NCBI GenBank assembly: GCA_024693715.1
Contig: JAILKS010000025.1
Span: 62,001 to 126,000 of the forward strand
Length of the DNA: 64,000 bases
Reading direction: 5' to 3'
Origin: Treponema sp.
GTDB taxonomy: Bacteria > Spirochaetota > Spirochaetia > Treponematales > Treponemataceae
Shown here: positions 1 through 10,731 of the stretch, one piece after another
Position numbering within the stretch: the stretch's first letter is position 1
How the letters are laid out: each line of letters opens with the position of its first letter
The notes under the pieces: generated by a model
Told to the model about the DNA's origin: nothing
The model's input: the letters and a program-made list of their open reading frames with translations, nothing else
Database searches by the model: none
Made by a program: the position numbers and the translations under genes

Positions 1-590
1 GTAGTCCATCCGATATTTGCTACACCGGCTATATCAGAAGTTATATTTTTAATATCAGCCGCTTCAATTTCTGTAGCACCTGCCCTGATAGTAATTTCTG
101 CAATTTTTACCCATCCATCATCCTTTTCTGGAGCAACAGAAGAACCTTCTGTTCCCTTTACGATTTTATATATTGGACTTAATAATTTTTTTGTATTTAC
201 ATATTGATAGGTATTAGTATCAGTTTCAGGATCGTTGAAAGCTCTCTGCTGATTATCATAAAGTACCCAATCACCCTGAACTTCAAGTATATCAACACGA
301 CCATTAACAGATTCATCAAAGCCTTCTTCTATAACAGCCGTTTCTGTTCTGCCAAAAGGCCTTCCTGTTGATTTACAAACTCCGTAAATTGGAGCAATCT
401 GAACTGTCATATCAGAATAAGGTGATACAATTCCATTAATAACAAAATCCTGATTTGAATCAAGTATTAACTGAGTAGCTTTTGAAACGTTCTCCACTTC
501 CTGTTCAAAAGCAAACTCCATGTCATTTGCCTTGATAATCTCATTATCCATAACATGAGTTGTCTTAAATGTTGAATCCTGTAAAGCCAT
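1..590 (-). CDS. Phage tail fibre/baseplate-associated protein, partial (runs off left edge)
   Basis: Open frame from ATG at 590 (MALQDSTFKTTHVMDNEIIKAND...) with RBS AAAGGAG; directly downstream of tail genes. Confidence 0.6.
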   Translation of the reverse strand, partial: MALQDSTFKTTHVMDNEIIKANDMEFAFEQEVENVSKATQLILDSNQDFVINGIVSPYSDMTVQIAPIYGVCKSTGRPFGRTETAVIEEGFDESVNGRVDILEVQGDWVLYDNQQRAFNDPETDTNTYQYVNTKKLLSPIYKIVKGTEGSSVAPEKDDGWVKIAEITIRAGATEIEAADIKNITSDIAGVANIGWT

Positions 591-615
591 AATATTACTC
601 CTTTTATTGTTTTAT

Positions 616-1692
616 TTATTCCACAAAATTCCTAAGAACTATGTCAAAATAAGCCTTTATTCCCTGTCCTCTGATATAATTTAATAAATCATCATAAATA
701 TCACTTGCAAATCCGGCAGCAACTCCAGATAAATATGACTTATCATAATATCCGTAACGACTATATTCAGGTTCCGGTAATGGAACAGGATCATCATTAC
801 CTGGAGCAAGGCCAAAAGCATTTACAGCTTTTTCACCATCATAATGAGCAATGACTGTAAAACTACTATATGGCTGCTTTGCAAATAACCTGAAATAATC
901 TATATAAGTATCAGTATCTACATAATTAAAATATAAAGTTATGCTTTCTGCTGTTGAACTTGTAATAAAGAAAAGTGATTTATTATCCCATTCAGAACAA
1001 TTAAATTCATTATCAATAGCAGTATCTCCCCAAGTTTTAGTAGAAAAATCCAAATACTTATCATCACTATCCTTAATCTGAACATTTACTTTGCCCTTCA
1101 AAAAGAAATGAAGAAAATATGTAGATGAAGCATTTATTGTTACTTCCTGTCTTGCAACCGCACCTGACTGAGCAAGTTCAATTCCATAACCTTTTGAAAA
1201 CCTTGCATCTGATGTAGCAGAACAATCTGTTAAATGCCAACCGGTAGCAGCAGCCGTTTCAATATCACCATTTACAAGAAGATTACCCATTCCTGCTTCA
1301 ACGGCATCTATTTTGTTTGTATTTTCAACCAGATAAATATCAGCATGAGCAAAGTATTGTTTAAAAACACTTTTTATGTCGTATGGGGTACCCCATTTAT
1401 TGTCATGATTTCTTACAAAAATTGCACCAAATCTGTTTTTTAATGATAACTCTGTTTCATCAGCAAATCTTTCCAGGAACGAAAAGAAAGTTACTGTTTT
1501 CATCAGCATATCACCTTTTTGTTCATAAACATCAGGTGTTAAAGTCCATTCTTTCATGTAAGAGAAAATATCAAGTATCTGCTTTTGTAATGCTGCATCA
1601 TTATTTTCATTTGCAATAAGAGAAGAAAATATCGGTTTACTTTTGTCTAGCGTCTTTGGAAAAGCCGACCTCATCAGATTTAATAAATCCAT
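616..1692 (-). CDS. Tail protein (gpI-like N-terminus) with jelly-roll/carbohydrate-binding-like central region
   Basis: 358 aa ORF directly after the baseplate J-like gene; central GNLLVNGDIETAAATGWHL...YIDYFRLF pattern. Confidence 0.5.
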   Translation of the reverse strand: MDLLNLMRSAFPKTLDKSKPIFSSLIANENNDAALQKQILDIFSYMKEWTLTPDVYEQKGDMLMKTVTFFSFLERFADETELSLKNRFGAIFVRNHDNKWGTPYDIKSVFKQYFAHADIYLVENTNKIDAVEAGMGNLLVNGDIETAAATGWHLTDCSATSDARFSKGYGIELAQSGAVARQEVTINASSTYFLHFFLKGKVNVQIKDSDDKYLDFSTKTWGDTAIDNEFNCSEWDNKSLFFITSSTAESITLYFNYVDTDTYIDYFRLFAKQPYSSFTVIAHYDGEKAVNAFGLAPGNDDPVPLPEPEYSRYGYYDKSYLSGVAAGFASDIYDDLLNYIRGQGIKAYFDIVLRNFVE

Positions 1693-1703
1693 CTTTACAC
1701 CTT

Positions 1704-2789
1704 CTATGAAGCAATTATTGTTATAGTTGCAGAATTAAATCTTGCAATCTGATTAACACCAATCGGAATGTTTTCAGTATCACCATTCAAAGTCAGTCCT
1801 GAAACATCCGTAATACCACTAATCTGTTTTAACAGAACAATAATGGAAGAAAGAATTACACTTTCATGAATTCCCAAACCGTTTATATATTCCTGTAATT
1901 TTGTAGTAATATCACTTCTAACTCTGGCTTCTTCTGCTCTGTAAATTGTAGCTGTAAGAACAACTGAAACAGAAACGTTTGAAGCCGGTTGAAAATCAAC
2001 ATTTACTCCGGCAGCCCTTAATCCAGGATTACTTTCAGTATCAGTTCCATCTACAAGTTCTTTACATTTTGCTTTAAGTGTTTCTGTAAGATTTCCTGTA
2101 CCATCATCTACATAAACAGTAAGATTATAAATATCGTTTTTTGGTGGAAAGTGTTCATCTATTCCAACAGAACGAACACCTTCAATTCCAAGAACTCCGG
2201 CTATAATTCCATATCTGTTAGAACCTTGTAAACCGTTGATATAATATTTGAAACGTCTTAACATTTGTGTTTGAGTTTCTGCATCTGTTCCACCAACAGC
2301 TTTATAAGGATTAGTAACACTTACAATTTCTGCCGTCAAATTACTTTCTATTACATTTACTGTTCCGGCTGCAACGTTATATTCAAGTCCAACATCTTCT
2401 GCAATTGCTTCTATACTTCCTGAATCAGTTTCACCACTTGCAATAGAACCGTTTTCAGTTGTAATAAAGGTAAGGCTTCCGTTACTTACTCTTGTTCCAA
2501 CAGGAATTGAAGAAACAGAACTTAAAGCAGCATTACGAGTAAAAATAACGCTTACACTTGCCTTTTGTCCTTTTTTCTGCTGAAAATCAAAAACAGAATA
2601 TGGAATTGCCCTAAGATTATTTACATAACCATTACGAGTATCAATGTATGCTTGTTCCAATGGTCTTGCTACAGATTCAAAAATGTTCATTATGTTTGAA
2701 CCTTCATTAAAATCTGTAAGTCCTGAGCCACCGGCAATGGCACTCATTTTCATTTCTTCTAATAACTCATTATATGTTTTTGTATCCAT
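1704..2789 (-). CDS. Baseplate J-like protein
   Basis: N-terminal AxAGGSGLTDFNEGSNIMNIFESVARPLEQAY and VTNPYKAVGGTDAETQTQMLRRF are typical of Mu gp47/P2 gpJ family. Confidence 0.85.
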   Translation of the reverse strand: MDTKTYNELLEEMKMSAIAGGSGLTDFNEGSNIMNIFESVARPLEQAYIDTRNGYVNNLRAIPYSVFDFQQKKGQKASVSVIFTRNAALSSVSSIPVGTRVSNGSLTFITTENGSIASGETDSGSIEAIAEDVGLEYNVAAGTVNVIESNLTAEIVSVTNPYKAVGGTDAETQTQMLRRFKYYINGLQGSNRYGIIAGVLGIEGVRSVGIDEHFPPKNDIYNLTVYVDDGTGNLTETLKAKCKELVDGTDTESNPGLRAAGVNVDFQPASNVSVSVVLTATIYRAEEARVRSDITTKLQEYINGLGIHESVILSSIIVLLKQISGITDVSGLTLNGDTENIPIGVNQIARFNSATITIIAS

Positions 2790-4471
2790 TAAATTACACC
2801 TCCAAAATTCTGTCTTATACCATTTTTATCAACATAAGTAACAGATACGGCAAGTTCATCACCGGTTCCGTTAAACTGAATATCTTCAACACTTTCAACA
2901 CGAGGATCTTCTACTGTAGTTTGATGAACAGAAGCCTGAATTAATGATGAAGATACTTTTATAGCATCTCCAATAGAAGCCTGAATTCCATATACTTCAA
3001 GCCTTATTCTTGCTCCAACTAAAGTTGAATATCTGTTCAATAAAGCCTGTTCAAGATTATCTGTTCCATCTACTAAAGCTAAATCACCGTTATATGTTCC
3101 AAAATCTTTATCTTTTATGATTACATCTTTTCCATAATTATCTTTTATATCTGGTGAATTATAGACTTCATTATCTAATGACTGACTTTGTGCAAAGTTC
3201 AATTTTGGAATAAGAACAGATTGTCCTACTTTCAATTCACCTTCTACAGACTGACTGTTATATGTTGCAATGATAGATGAAAGAGAAGAATCTCCATAAT
3301 AATCCTGAGCAAGTTGATCCCATGAAGTTTCAGCTTCCGTTACTGTAACTACTTTATATCCGTAAGCTACAATAACCTGGTCATCTTCATTTGTTGTTCC
3401 AGGAATTACGGCATATCCCAAGTCATTCAATGTTTTACTTGTAGAAGCTACTGCAGAACATGAATAATTTATTCCCTGATGGCCTAATGTTGCATAAGTA
3501 TCAGCTATATCCTGATTACTTACTGAATCATCGAACAGTTCCTTTACTTGCTGCCACCAACTTTTTGAAAAATATTGCTCACCAATATTCATACAGTAAT
3601 TACCAAGTTCCTTAAATGTATCTCTTACTCTAAGGCAAGAATTCCATACACTTGCTGCAGATGATGGATAATATCTGTAAGCATCATATAAAACTTTATC
3701 ACCAAGCATTACGGCATCTGTTGCAACATCTCCGGCACTTGTTATAACACCATTTATTATATCAACGTAACGAGTAACAGAACCGTTGAACATATCAATA
3801 GCAGCCCTTGTATTTGAAATAGCATCTGATATAGTAGAAATTAATCCGGCACCATATTCTTCAAACTTATCACAAATTTCATTCATCTTTTGGATGCCTT
3901 TCTTTATTGAGTTATACCAACTGTAGATGAAATTATCTTTAGTCTTATATCCGTTCTTTCTTATAACTTCCGGTTCCCCTGTAGCAGAAAATTTATAGTT
4001 GTAACAAAAAGGTTTATCTTTACTTCGAGATATATCTAACTGACCTACATATATTTTCCACCACTTAGGATTTGATTTTACGTTTGAACCACCACCATTA
4101 AGAGAATATAAATATATTTCCTTTCCTTGCAGATTTTCTCTATTGCCATACTTTTTCAGTAAATCCCTTAAATAAAAGATTTCCTGTTTTCCTGTCATTT
4201 CTTCCGAGCCAAGTTTACTCTTATAAATAAGCTTTAATTCCTGATTTATTGTAGAACCTGAAAGACTTATCTGTACTAAATCATTTCCATAATCAGCAAC
4301 AACAGCTCCACCAAATGTTTTAGTTTCACTTTTACGCTGTGGAAATGTAAATTCTTCACTCTCTGGCGGAACAGAAAATGTAAAGGCATCTGTCAAAGCA
4401 CCGTTTATTTTGAATTCGAGAAGATAAGCATTTTTCCAATAATCTGCATTAAGAAGTTTCTTTATTGCCAT
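2789..4471 (-). CDS. LysM-containing baseplate/tail protein
   Basis: Internal LysM-like segment (AETSWDQLAQDYYGDSSLSSIIATYNSQ...GQSVLIPKL); baseplate gene neighbourhood. Confidence 0.65.
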   Translation of the reverse strand: MAIKKLLNADYWKNAYLLEFKINGALTDAFTFSVPPESEEFTFPQRKSETKTFGGAVVADYGNDLVQISLSGSTINQELKLIYKSKLGSEEMTGKQEIFYLRDLLKKYGNRENLQGKEIYLYSLNGGGSNVKSNPKWWKIYVGQLDISRSKDKPFCYNYKFSATGEPEVIRKNGYKTKDNFIYSWYNSIKKGIQKMNEICDKFEEYGAGLISTISDAISNTRAAIDMFNGSVTRYVDIINGVITSAGDVATDAVMLGDKVLYDAYRYYPSSAASVWNSCLRVRDTFKELGNYCMNIGEQYFSKSWWQQVKELFDDSVSNQDIADTYATLGHQGINYSCSAVASTSKTLNDLGYAVIPGTTNEDDQVIVAYGYKVVTVTEAETSWDQLAQDYYGDSSLSSIIATYNSQSVEGELKVGQSVLIPKLNFAQSQSLDNEVYNSPDIKDNYGKDVIIKDKDFGTYNGDLALVDGTDNLEQALLNRYSTLVGARIRLEVYGIQASIGDAIKVSSSLIQASVHQTTVEDPRVESVEDIQFNGTGDELAVSVTYVDKNGIRQNFGGVI

Positions 4472-4475
4472 TCTT

Positions 4476-4868
4476 TTACTCCGCTTTTACTGTCGATTGT
4501 CCGGCAGAATTAATTTTTACAGAAACAGTATATCCTGTTACTGCTGTGGTAGTTCCTGGAATAACACCACTTAAAACTACTTCACCAGAATCACCTTCTA
4601 ATACAACAGGCTGATTATCAACTTTTGTTTTTGTTGCAGATGGTGTTATTACACCGGCTCCTGTTCCCTGAGCAATAGAAGCATCTGCATAATTTGATAC
4701 AGAAATACTCATTGCACCTGCATAAACACCTTTCTTCTGAACACCTACAATAACTTTCGTATTTGTACTTGCTGCAGAAGATATGCTTACATTTCCACTT
4801 CCAATAACAGCACCACCAACAGAAATTTCAAACTGACACCCTTCAACTACAACATTTTTTAAGCTCAT
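4476..4868 (-). CDS. Hypothetical baseplate-associated beta-rich protein
   Basis: 130 aa ORF in baseplate cluster; overlaps next gene by ATGA-type junction. Confidence 0.5.
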   Translation of the reverse strand: MSLKNVVVEGCQFEISVGGAVIGSGNVSISSAASTNTKVIVGVQKKGVYAGAMSISVSNYADASIAQGTGAGVITPSATKTKVDNQPVVLEGDSGEVVLSGVIPGTTTAVTGYTVSVKINSAGQSTVKAE

Positions 4869-5587
4869 GCTGATACCTCCAAATGTCCTAAAATAGTTAC
4901 TTTCTTTGGAGTAGATGAACTGTCATATTTGATAATGTCCGTGTTATCATCTTTTATTGATACACCACTATTAGAAGTGATTATTTTTTTATTATTTGCA
5001 TCTGTAATAGTAATTCCATTTTCATTTATAATTATGGTATTTCCCCAAGCCGTTACAGATACTTCTTTAGGTTGAGATTTCTGAGTATTTTCTGTTGTAT
5101 TTACATTGAACTTTATATTCTCATCATTGGAAATTGCACTAAAATTACCATTGGCATATTCTTCTGTTATATCCCATCCACCCTGAGTTCTTGTTTCTCT
5201 TGAATTGTTTTTATCTTCAAGTTCTGAATTATCTTTAGCCCATAATTCTCTTATGTTTTCATCACCACGAGTAAAACCTGAACATAACACAAAAGCTCCA
5301 CTTGCAGAATATGTTGGAGTTAATACAAATACACGAGAATTCTTTGGTGGCAGATTTCTTGTAGATGGAACATACTGTTTATTATCATCTACTGTTACCC
5401 ATTCACCAGAAACAACAGGTATATTACCGTATTCATAACCTGTATCTGAAACTACTGTTACGGTGTTATTAAGTGAGTTCTGTTCTTTTACAATAGCCCA
5501 AAATCCTATTCTATTTGCAAGAAAATTACTGTTTTCTACCGGATGAGTATCTGCATTTATGTAATGAACCCTACGTTTTATTACCAT
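4865..5587 (-). CDS. Baseplate spike (gpV/gp45-like) protein
   Basis: OB-like N-terminus plus repetitive beta-helix-like C-terminus (TIIINENGITITDANNKKIITSNSGVSI). Confidence 0.55.
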   Translation of the reverse strand: MVIKRRVHYINADTHPVENSNFLANRIGFWAIVKEQNSLNNTVTVVSDTGYEYGNIPVVSGEWVTVDDNKQYVPSTRNLPPKNSRVFVLTPTYSASGAFVLCSGFTRGDENIRELWAKDNSELEDKNNSRETRTQGGWDITEEYANGNFSAISNDENIKFNVNTTENTQKSQPKEVSVTAWGNTIIINENGITITDANNKKIITSNSGVSIKDDNTDIIKYDSSSTPKKVTILGHLEVSA

Positions 5588-7092
5588 TAATCAAACTCCC
5601 TGTAAACAGCAGATAGTTTTTCAATTCTGCTGAATTCTCCGTTTATCCATTTTCCACCACGTCCGACCTGATAATTTATCATTGGATTATCACCGAAATT
5701 CCAGGAATGACTTTCTGAATAAACATAAAAAAGACCGTCTGCAAAACCTATCCATTCACCTTTTTTGGCCATTCTGTCTTTTACAATATTTACAAGTGTA
5801 AAATCACCGTCATACATTTCATCGAGATTACCAAACCATCTGTTCATTTTATCTGTAAGGCCTTTTACATTTGTACTGTTTATTTCATCTTCCGGTGAAT
5901 CAGATTTCTGACTATATCCTACAAACGAACATGTCAAAAGCTGATAACCGTATATCTTTACTTTGTCTGGATTTGATAAAGAAGCATTATAGCCTTTCTC
6001 TTTACCTGCCTGAGCAGCAGCAAGGTTCATATAAAAATCTGGAGACATACTTGAACCTTCAATATATGGCATAAAGGCCGTATAAACTTCTTCACAAGAC
6101 CTTGTAAGGGTAAAATCTGTGAGTAAAACAGGCTTGATCTTATATGTAGATTCAGGATTATCAAAAGGAACTGACCTTACACAAAGTTTTGGCTTATTGT
6201 TATCATCAATAAAACCAAAGATTTCATATATTGGACTAGGTAATAATTTTCTTATAAAGTCAATTACATTAATCTTTCCTGTATCAAAAAGATTACTTGA
6301 AATTGGAAAATAAAAATCATCATCAGTTGCTTCAACAAAATCCGAAAAATTATCTCCATACCATTTTTTTATAATCTGGCCTATTACAATATTACTTATT
6401 TCAACTCCATCTATTTCATTTACTTTGGCAGCATATTCATTGAAAGTTTTAAGACTTGCAACTACTATATCTTTTATGGCTGTAGGTTTTTCACCGTTTT
6501 CATTTGCAAGGTCAAGTTTGAAAGTATTATTAGCTGCACCATTTAGAGGAATACAAGCCTTAATATCTGTATTAATCGTAAAGTATGTAAAAAGCCATTC
6601 AATAGAACGTCCTGAAACTGTTACTGTCTTTGTAAGATTGCTTGACATGCCACCAACTGAAACTTTTGTTACAACACCAATAAAATCAACTCTTGATTCA
6701 GTTCCATTCTCAGATATTTCTACAATATCCAAAGGCTCTACTTCATCCATAAATGTTGTAGTAAATACATTATCTGGAATATCTTCTTTTATTGTAAAAG
6801 AAAAAGAACCGCCAAAATTTTCAATTGAAGAATCAAAACTATATGACTGTAAGTTTTTACCGGCAATATCACGAGATGCAGGACTGAATGTCTGATACAG
6901 CCTATCATCTGCCTGAATACTTGAACCACGTCCATAAACACCAGATACACCTGAAACATAATGCTCTGAACGAGAAATAGAATGATAACACTTTATTGTA
7001 GGCTGTGGAGCTTGTGATACTACTTCCATTTGCATACTCCGGTTAAAACAAAAAGCCGGAATAATGCTACTAAACACTATTCCGGCTGCCAA
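5587..7092 (-). CDS. Baseplate hub (gpD-like) protein
   Basis: 501 aa; position between tape-measure-like gene and spike; late-control-D-like layout. Confidence 0.5.
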   Translation of the reverse strand: MAAGIVFSSIIPAFCFNRSMQMEVVSQAPQPTIKCYHSISRSEHYVSGVSGVYGRGSSIQADDRLYQTFSPASRDIAGKNLQSYSFDSSIENFGGSFSFTIKEDIPDNVFTTTFMDEVEPLDIVEISENGTESRVDFIGVVTKVSVGGMSSNLTKTVTVSGRSIEWLFTYFTINTDIKACIPLNGAANNTFKLDLANENGEKPTAIKDIVVASLKTFNEYAAKVNEIDGVEISNIVIGQIIKKWYGDNFSDFVEATDDDFYFPISSNLFDTGKINVIDFIRKLLPSPIYEIFGFIDDNNKPKLCVRSVPFDNPESTYKIKPVLLTDFTLTRSCEEVYTAFMPYIEGSSMSPDFYMNLAAAQAGKEKGYNASLSNPDKVKIYGYQLLTCSFVGYSQKSDSPEDEINSTNVKGLTDKMNRWFGNLDEMYDGDFTLVNIVKDRMAKKGEWIGFADGLFYVYSESHSWNFGDNPMINYQVGRGGKWINGEFSRIEKLSAVYREFD

Positions 7093-7155
7093 TTTCTTAA
7101 CATACCAATTAATATTTATATTATAACAACATTTTTTTAAGTTAGCAATAATTAT

Positions 7156-9384
7156 TTAAAACCTACCTGAACTATTAGTTGATTCTGTTACGGTAACTCC
7201 TTCACCAATATTTTTTGCAATTTTCTTCAATTCTTGTAATATCTCATTAACTTCCGTTTCCGTTAATATATTATCTTTTAATCTATCCTTTACCATTTGT
7301 TCTGCTTGTTTCCATCCACGAGAATCTTTATTAGTATTTTGAAGAAGTTTTCCAACATCAATATCATTTTCAAGAAGTTCTTGACCGAAAACTTGACGGA
7401 AGAAAAGTTCCTTCTTTTTAGGATCATTCATTACAGTTTCCCAAGGAGCATTTCCTAAATTAGGATTAATAAAATAATCACCTTTGTCATTTTTAGCATA
7501 AACAACACTATCATAAAGACTAGCACCTCTTGTTGCTTCCCAAGGAGTATTAGTTACTTTTTTACTGCGTGTTTTAAATTCCGGTGTACCTACACCATTC
7601 CAATTACTTAATGCTTCCATGTTTTCAATAGCAGCATCAAGACTAACTTTATTAGGATTAAAAAAGTATTCCTTGTTTTCATCATAATATAATTTTTGAG
7701 CATCAGTCAAACTTCCTGTCATACCCTCAATGTATTTATCACCAAAAGACAAATTCAAAAACTTAGTTATTTTATCAAGTCCATCACCAAAAAGTTCTTG
7801 TCCTGATACTTTTATTGAAAATGGTTTTTGTGCTATTTGCACAACTGCTTGATGAATTGCATTTAATGATTCTGCATTTCTTGTTTCAAGGTTCTTATTT
7901 TCAGGAGCGTTCATTATTTTTGCTTTTCTTGCTTCAAACTCCTGTTCTGATTCACCCTGTTTCCTTTCCATGTTATATAATGCAGCAGCACCAGAATAAT
8001 TTAATCCTGTCATCTTTCTTAATGCTTCAATCTTTGCATCTGTATCACCACCATAAGATGAATCTAAGGTATCTCTGATATTCCACCAATTATCAGAATT
8101 AATACCACGTTCAATAAGCTGCATCATGTTTACATAGTTTGCACCTTCAACAAAATTATTTCCTGTTTTATTTAATATTCCCTTTATATCTTTATCTTTA
8201 TAAGCTTCTGCAAATGCTCCATAAACAAGAATATCTTCTGTCTTAGACAGTCCTGTTGCACCGGCTATTCCTGAATTAATCTGATTCAACAGTTTTGCAC
8301 CCTGTTCACCTTTGAATAACTGATTTCCACCAGACATTTTTGAAAACATAAGTAATGTATCTGCAACTTCTGTTGATGAACGTGTAAAGCCTTTTGCAAT
8401 ACCATCTTCCATTACTTTTTGTATACCAGAAAGAAATTCAGGAATCTGAACGTCATTTAATCCACTTGCATATCCGGCAGAAACAATCTTATTAAAATCA
8501 CTTGAAACATTTTTACTTCCACCATAACGAGCCATCATACCGGCAAATTCTGCATACTGTTCAGCACTACCACCTGTCTGATAAGCCCATCTTGAAGTTG
8601 TCTGTGCAATATTTCCAACTAAATCAACGGCTGCCAATTGTCCTAATCCGTTTCCAACTCCCTGCCTTCTTAAACTCTGAGCTAAACTATGAAAATCTCC
8701 TATATCTAATCCGGTATTTTTATTGTACTGATTTAATTGCCCATAAATACCCATCGCACCTGAATCAGACAAATTTCCAAATGCTTTTCCTGTTCCATAA
8801 ATAATAGGCATTTCCTGTTCATATTTTTCAGCAAGAGCATTTCCGGCATTTACTACCGCTGTTATAACTGACAAGGCTGTTCCAACACCACCTAAAAGAT
8901 TTCCAAGCCCTTCATTTCCTGCATCCTTTGCAAGTTTTCCACCGGCTCTGAAAGAATTTGCTCCACCACTTAATACTGATGAAACAGCACCGGCAATATT
9001 TTCATGTACTATTGATTGAACAACATTATTTCCTAAATTTGCAACATTTACTAAATTCTGTCTGATTAGTTCATCTGCATTACTGCCATTATAATTATTT
9101 CTTACATGTCTATTTGTTTTCTGCTGCTGATTGGTTTCAGCAACACTAGAATTCATAGCTTTTAAGTTTTTAATAAGTTCAGGAAGGATATTTCCAAACT
9201 CTTTCATTAAAGCAGCAGTTTCTTTGAAAGAACCACCGGCCTGATTTATTGATTCCGAAAAAGCACCTAGATCATCAACACTTCCTGTTCCATCTCCTAT
9301 TGGAGAAACAAGAGGGGAATCATCAAGTTGAGCCTTTATTTCAGCCGTAATTTTTGTTTTACCTGTTATATTAAACTCTTGCAT
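7156..9384 (-). CDS. Tape-measure-like tail protein
   Basis: 742 aa, Gly/Ala-rich hydrophobic stretches, located immediately downstream of the tail chaperones. Confidence 0.65.
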   Translation of the reverse strand: MQEFNITGKTKITAEIKAQLDDSPLVSPIGDGTGSVDDLGAFSESINQAGGSFKETAALMKEFGNILPELIKNLKAMNSSVAETNQQQKTNRHVRNNYNGSNADELIRQNLVNVANLGNNVVQSIVHENIAGAVSSVLSGGANSFRAGGKLAKDAGNEGLGNLLGGVGTALSVITAVVNAGNALAEKYEQEMPIIYGTGKAFGNLSDSGAMGIYGQLNQYNKNTGLDIGDFHSLAQSLRRQGVGNGLGQLAAVDLVGNIAQTTSRWAYQTGGSAEQYAEFAGMMARYGGSKNVSSDFNKIVSAGYASGLNDVQIPEFLSGIQKVMEDGIAKGFTRSSTEVADTLLMFSKMSGGNQLFKGEQGAKLLNQINSGIAGATGLSKTEDILVYGAFAEAYKDKDIKGILNKTGNNFVEGANYVNMMQLIERGINSDNWWNIRDTLDSSYGGDTDAKIEALRKMTGLNYSGAAALYNMERKQGESEQEFEARKAKIMNAPENKNLETRNAESLNAIHQAVVQIAQKPFSIKVSGQELFGDGLDKITKFLNLSFGDKYIEGMTGSLTDAQKLYYDENKEYFFNPNKVSLDAAIENMEALSNWNGVGTPEFKTRSKKVTNTPWEATRGASLYDSVVYAKNDKGDYFINPNLGNAPWETVMNDPKKKELFFRQVFGQELLENDIDVGKLLQNTNKDSRGWKQAEQMVKDRLKDNILTETEVNEILQELKKIAKNIGEGVTVTESTNSSGRF

Positions 9385-9405
9385 GACAATTCCCCTTTTA
9401 GTTTA

Positions 9406-9717
9406 TTATTCTAATTGAGCTTTCTGAATATCTTCTTCTGAATATCCAAGAGCTCTTAATTCTTCTGCATCAACTTTATTTTTTTCTTTCTGTTTCATTT
9501 CCTGATAAGCATTTCTAATTCCATGTTTGTCATAATTCATCAGGAATTCAAACCAGACATAATAGTATATTTCATCCTGTAATTCACTATTTTGAACTGA
9601 TGCCGTCAAAAAGTCCTGGACTACCATTATCTTCAACGTCTGAAACGGAATCCATTTCCGTATTTCCTTCTTTGTTGTCAGATTCAATGAGTTTCTGCAC
9701 TTTAAGCCGAAAGTCAT
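9406..9717 (-). CDS. Tail assembly chaperone, frameshift extension (T part)
   Basis: Overlaps 9587..10090 in the +1 frame; continues as LTASVQNSELQDEIYYYVWFEFLMNYD... Likely expressed only by frameshifting. Confidence 0.65.
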   Translation of the reverse strand: MTFGLKCRNSLNLTTKKEIRKWIPFQTLKIMVVQDFLTASVQNSELQDEIYYYVWFEFLMNYDKHGIRNAYQEMKQKEKNKVDAEELRALGYSEEDIQKAQLE

Positions 9718-10090
9718 ACGCTAAAGCGTACACCTCCTGAATATAAGCCTGAGAAGGAATATCAAGCCAAGAAAAGTTCATGTTTTCTTTTTTTGCATTT
9801 TCATACCATGGAGGTCCTTCTAAAACTACAACATCAAGTGTTGCAATTTCCTGAATCAAAGCAAGAACATTAACATCAAAACATTCAATGGAAATTCCAT
9901 TAAGACGTAATGCCTGTAAACGTCCTATCTGCTGAATATCTCTTGCACGAGGAAACTTTACCTTAAAATCACCACGGCTTGTTTTAATTATTTCAGTAAC
10001 TTCTTTACCCATTACAATAGAATTAAACAGATTAACTTTCTGAGCATCGTCTAATTCTTTCTGTTTGGTTTCAATCTTTTCTAATTCCAT
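9587..10090 (-). CDS. Tail assembly chaperone (G part)
   Basis: Between tube and tape measure; overlaps a downstream +1-frame ORF. Confidence 0.7.
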   Translation of the reverse strand: MELEKIETKQKELDDAQKVNLFNSIVMGKEVTEIIKTSRGDFKVKFPRARDIQQIGRLQALRLNGISIECFDVNVLALIQEIATLDVVVLEGPPWYENAKKENMNFSWLDIPSQAYIQEVYALAYDFRLKVQKLIESDNKEGNTEMDSVSDVEDNGSPGLFDGISSK

Positions 10091-10179
10091 AGTTTTTTCT
10101 TCCTTATAAAAATATTTAGGGAAATTAAAGGAAATTAGGAGAAATTTCCCCTAATTCCCATTAATTCTATTCAGGTAGA

Positions 10180-10719
10180 TTATTCTTCTGCATCTGTCTG
10201 AGATTCATAATCTTCACCAGAACTCATATCAAGAGCTTCAAAACTTACATTTGCCTTAACATAAGTTCCACCATTTAGTGTAATTGTGTAACCTGTTGAA
10301 ATAACAGTATCAAGAGAACCAAGAATGAGTTTCTTTTTCTCATCATAGAAATCAAGATACTTGAACTTTGATACAACAGTTCCATTTTTGAAATCAGCAG
10401 ATTTTGGATTGAAAGAAGAAAGAGAAATTGTACCACCACCATTATATTGCTGAGTTCCTTTGTAAACAGCCGGACTTGCAAGAAAACCTGTAAGACGGCC
10501 ACTTGCATTTATAGCCTGAGCATCAATTGAAGCAGGAAAGATAGAATCAAGAACCTGAGCTCTTTGTGTCTGAATCTGTTTTGACATTTCTGCACTATCA
10601 ACAAATCCAATAACCTGAGCATCTGCAGCACTTGTTCCTACACGAACCTGACATCTATAACCGATAGTAAAAAGTGAACTTGCTACACCGTTTGTATATT
10701 GTGCCATTCCATCAGCCAT
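10180..10719 (-). CDS. Tail tube protein
   Basis: 179 aa, directly downstream of sheath; beta-rich composition. Confidence 0.65.
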   Translation of the reverse strand: MADGMAQYTNGVASSLFTIGYRCQVRVGTSAADAQVIGFVDSAEMSKQIQTQRAQVLDSIFPASIDAQAINASGRLTGFLASPAVYKGTQQYNGGGTISLSSFNPKSADFKNGTVVSKFKYLDFYDEKKKLILGSLDTVISTGYTITLNGGTYVKANVSFEALDMSSGEDYESQTDAEE

Positions 10720-10731
10720 TTTTTACCTCCC

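Noticed and set aside
6425-6895. Plus-strand ORFs antisense to long minus-strand genes (e.g. 6425..6895, 25618..26316, 11006..11431)
   Set aside because: They lie opposite well-supported coding regions and have no RBS or recognisable domains; typical by-products of low-GC codon usage.
7049-7106. Kissing-loop design in the hub leader
   Set aside because: The terminator loop (TGTTTAGTAGCA) has no complementary partner in the short leader; kept only as a member of the pre-RBS terminator group.
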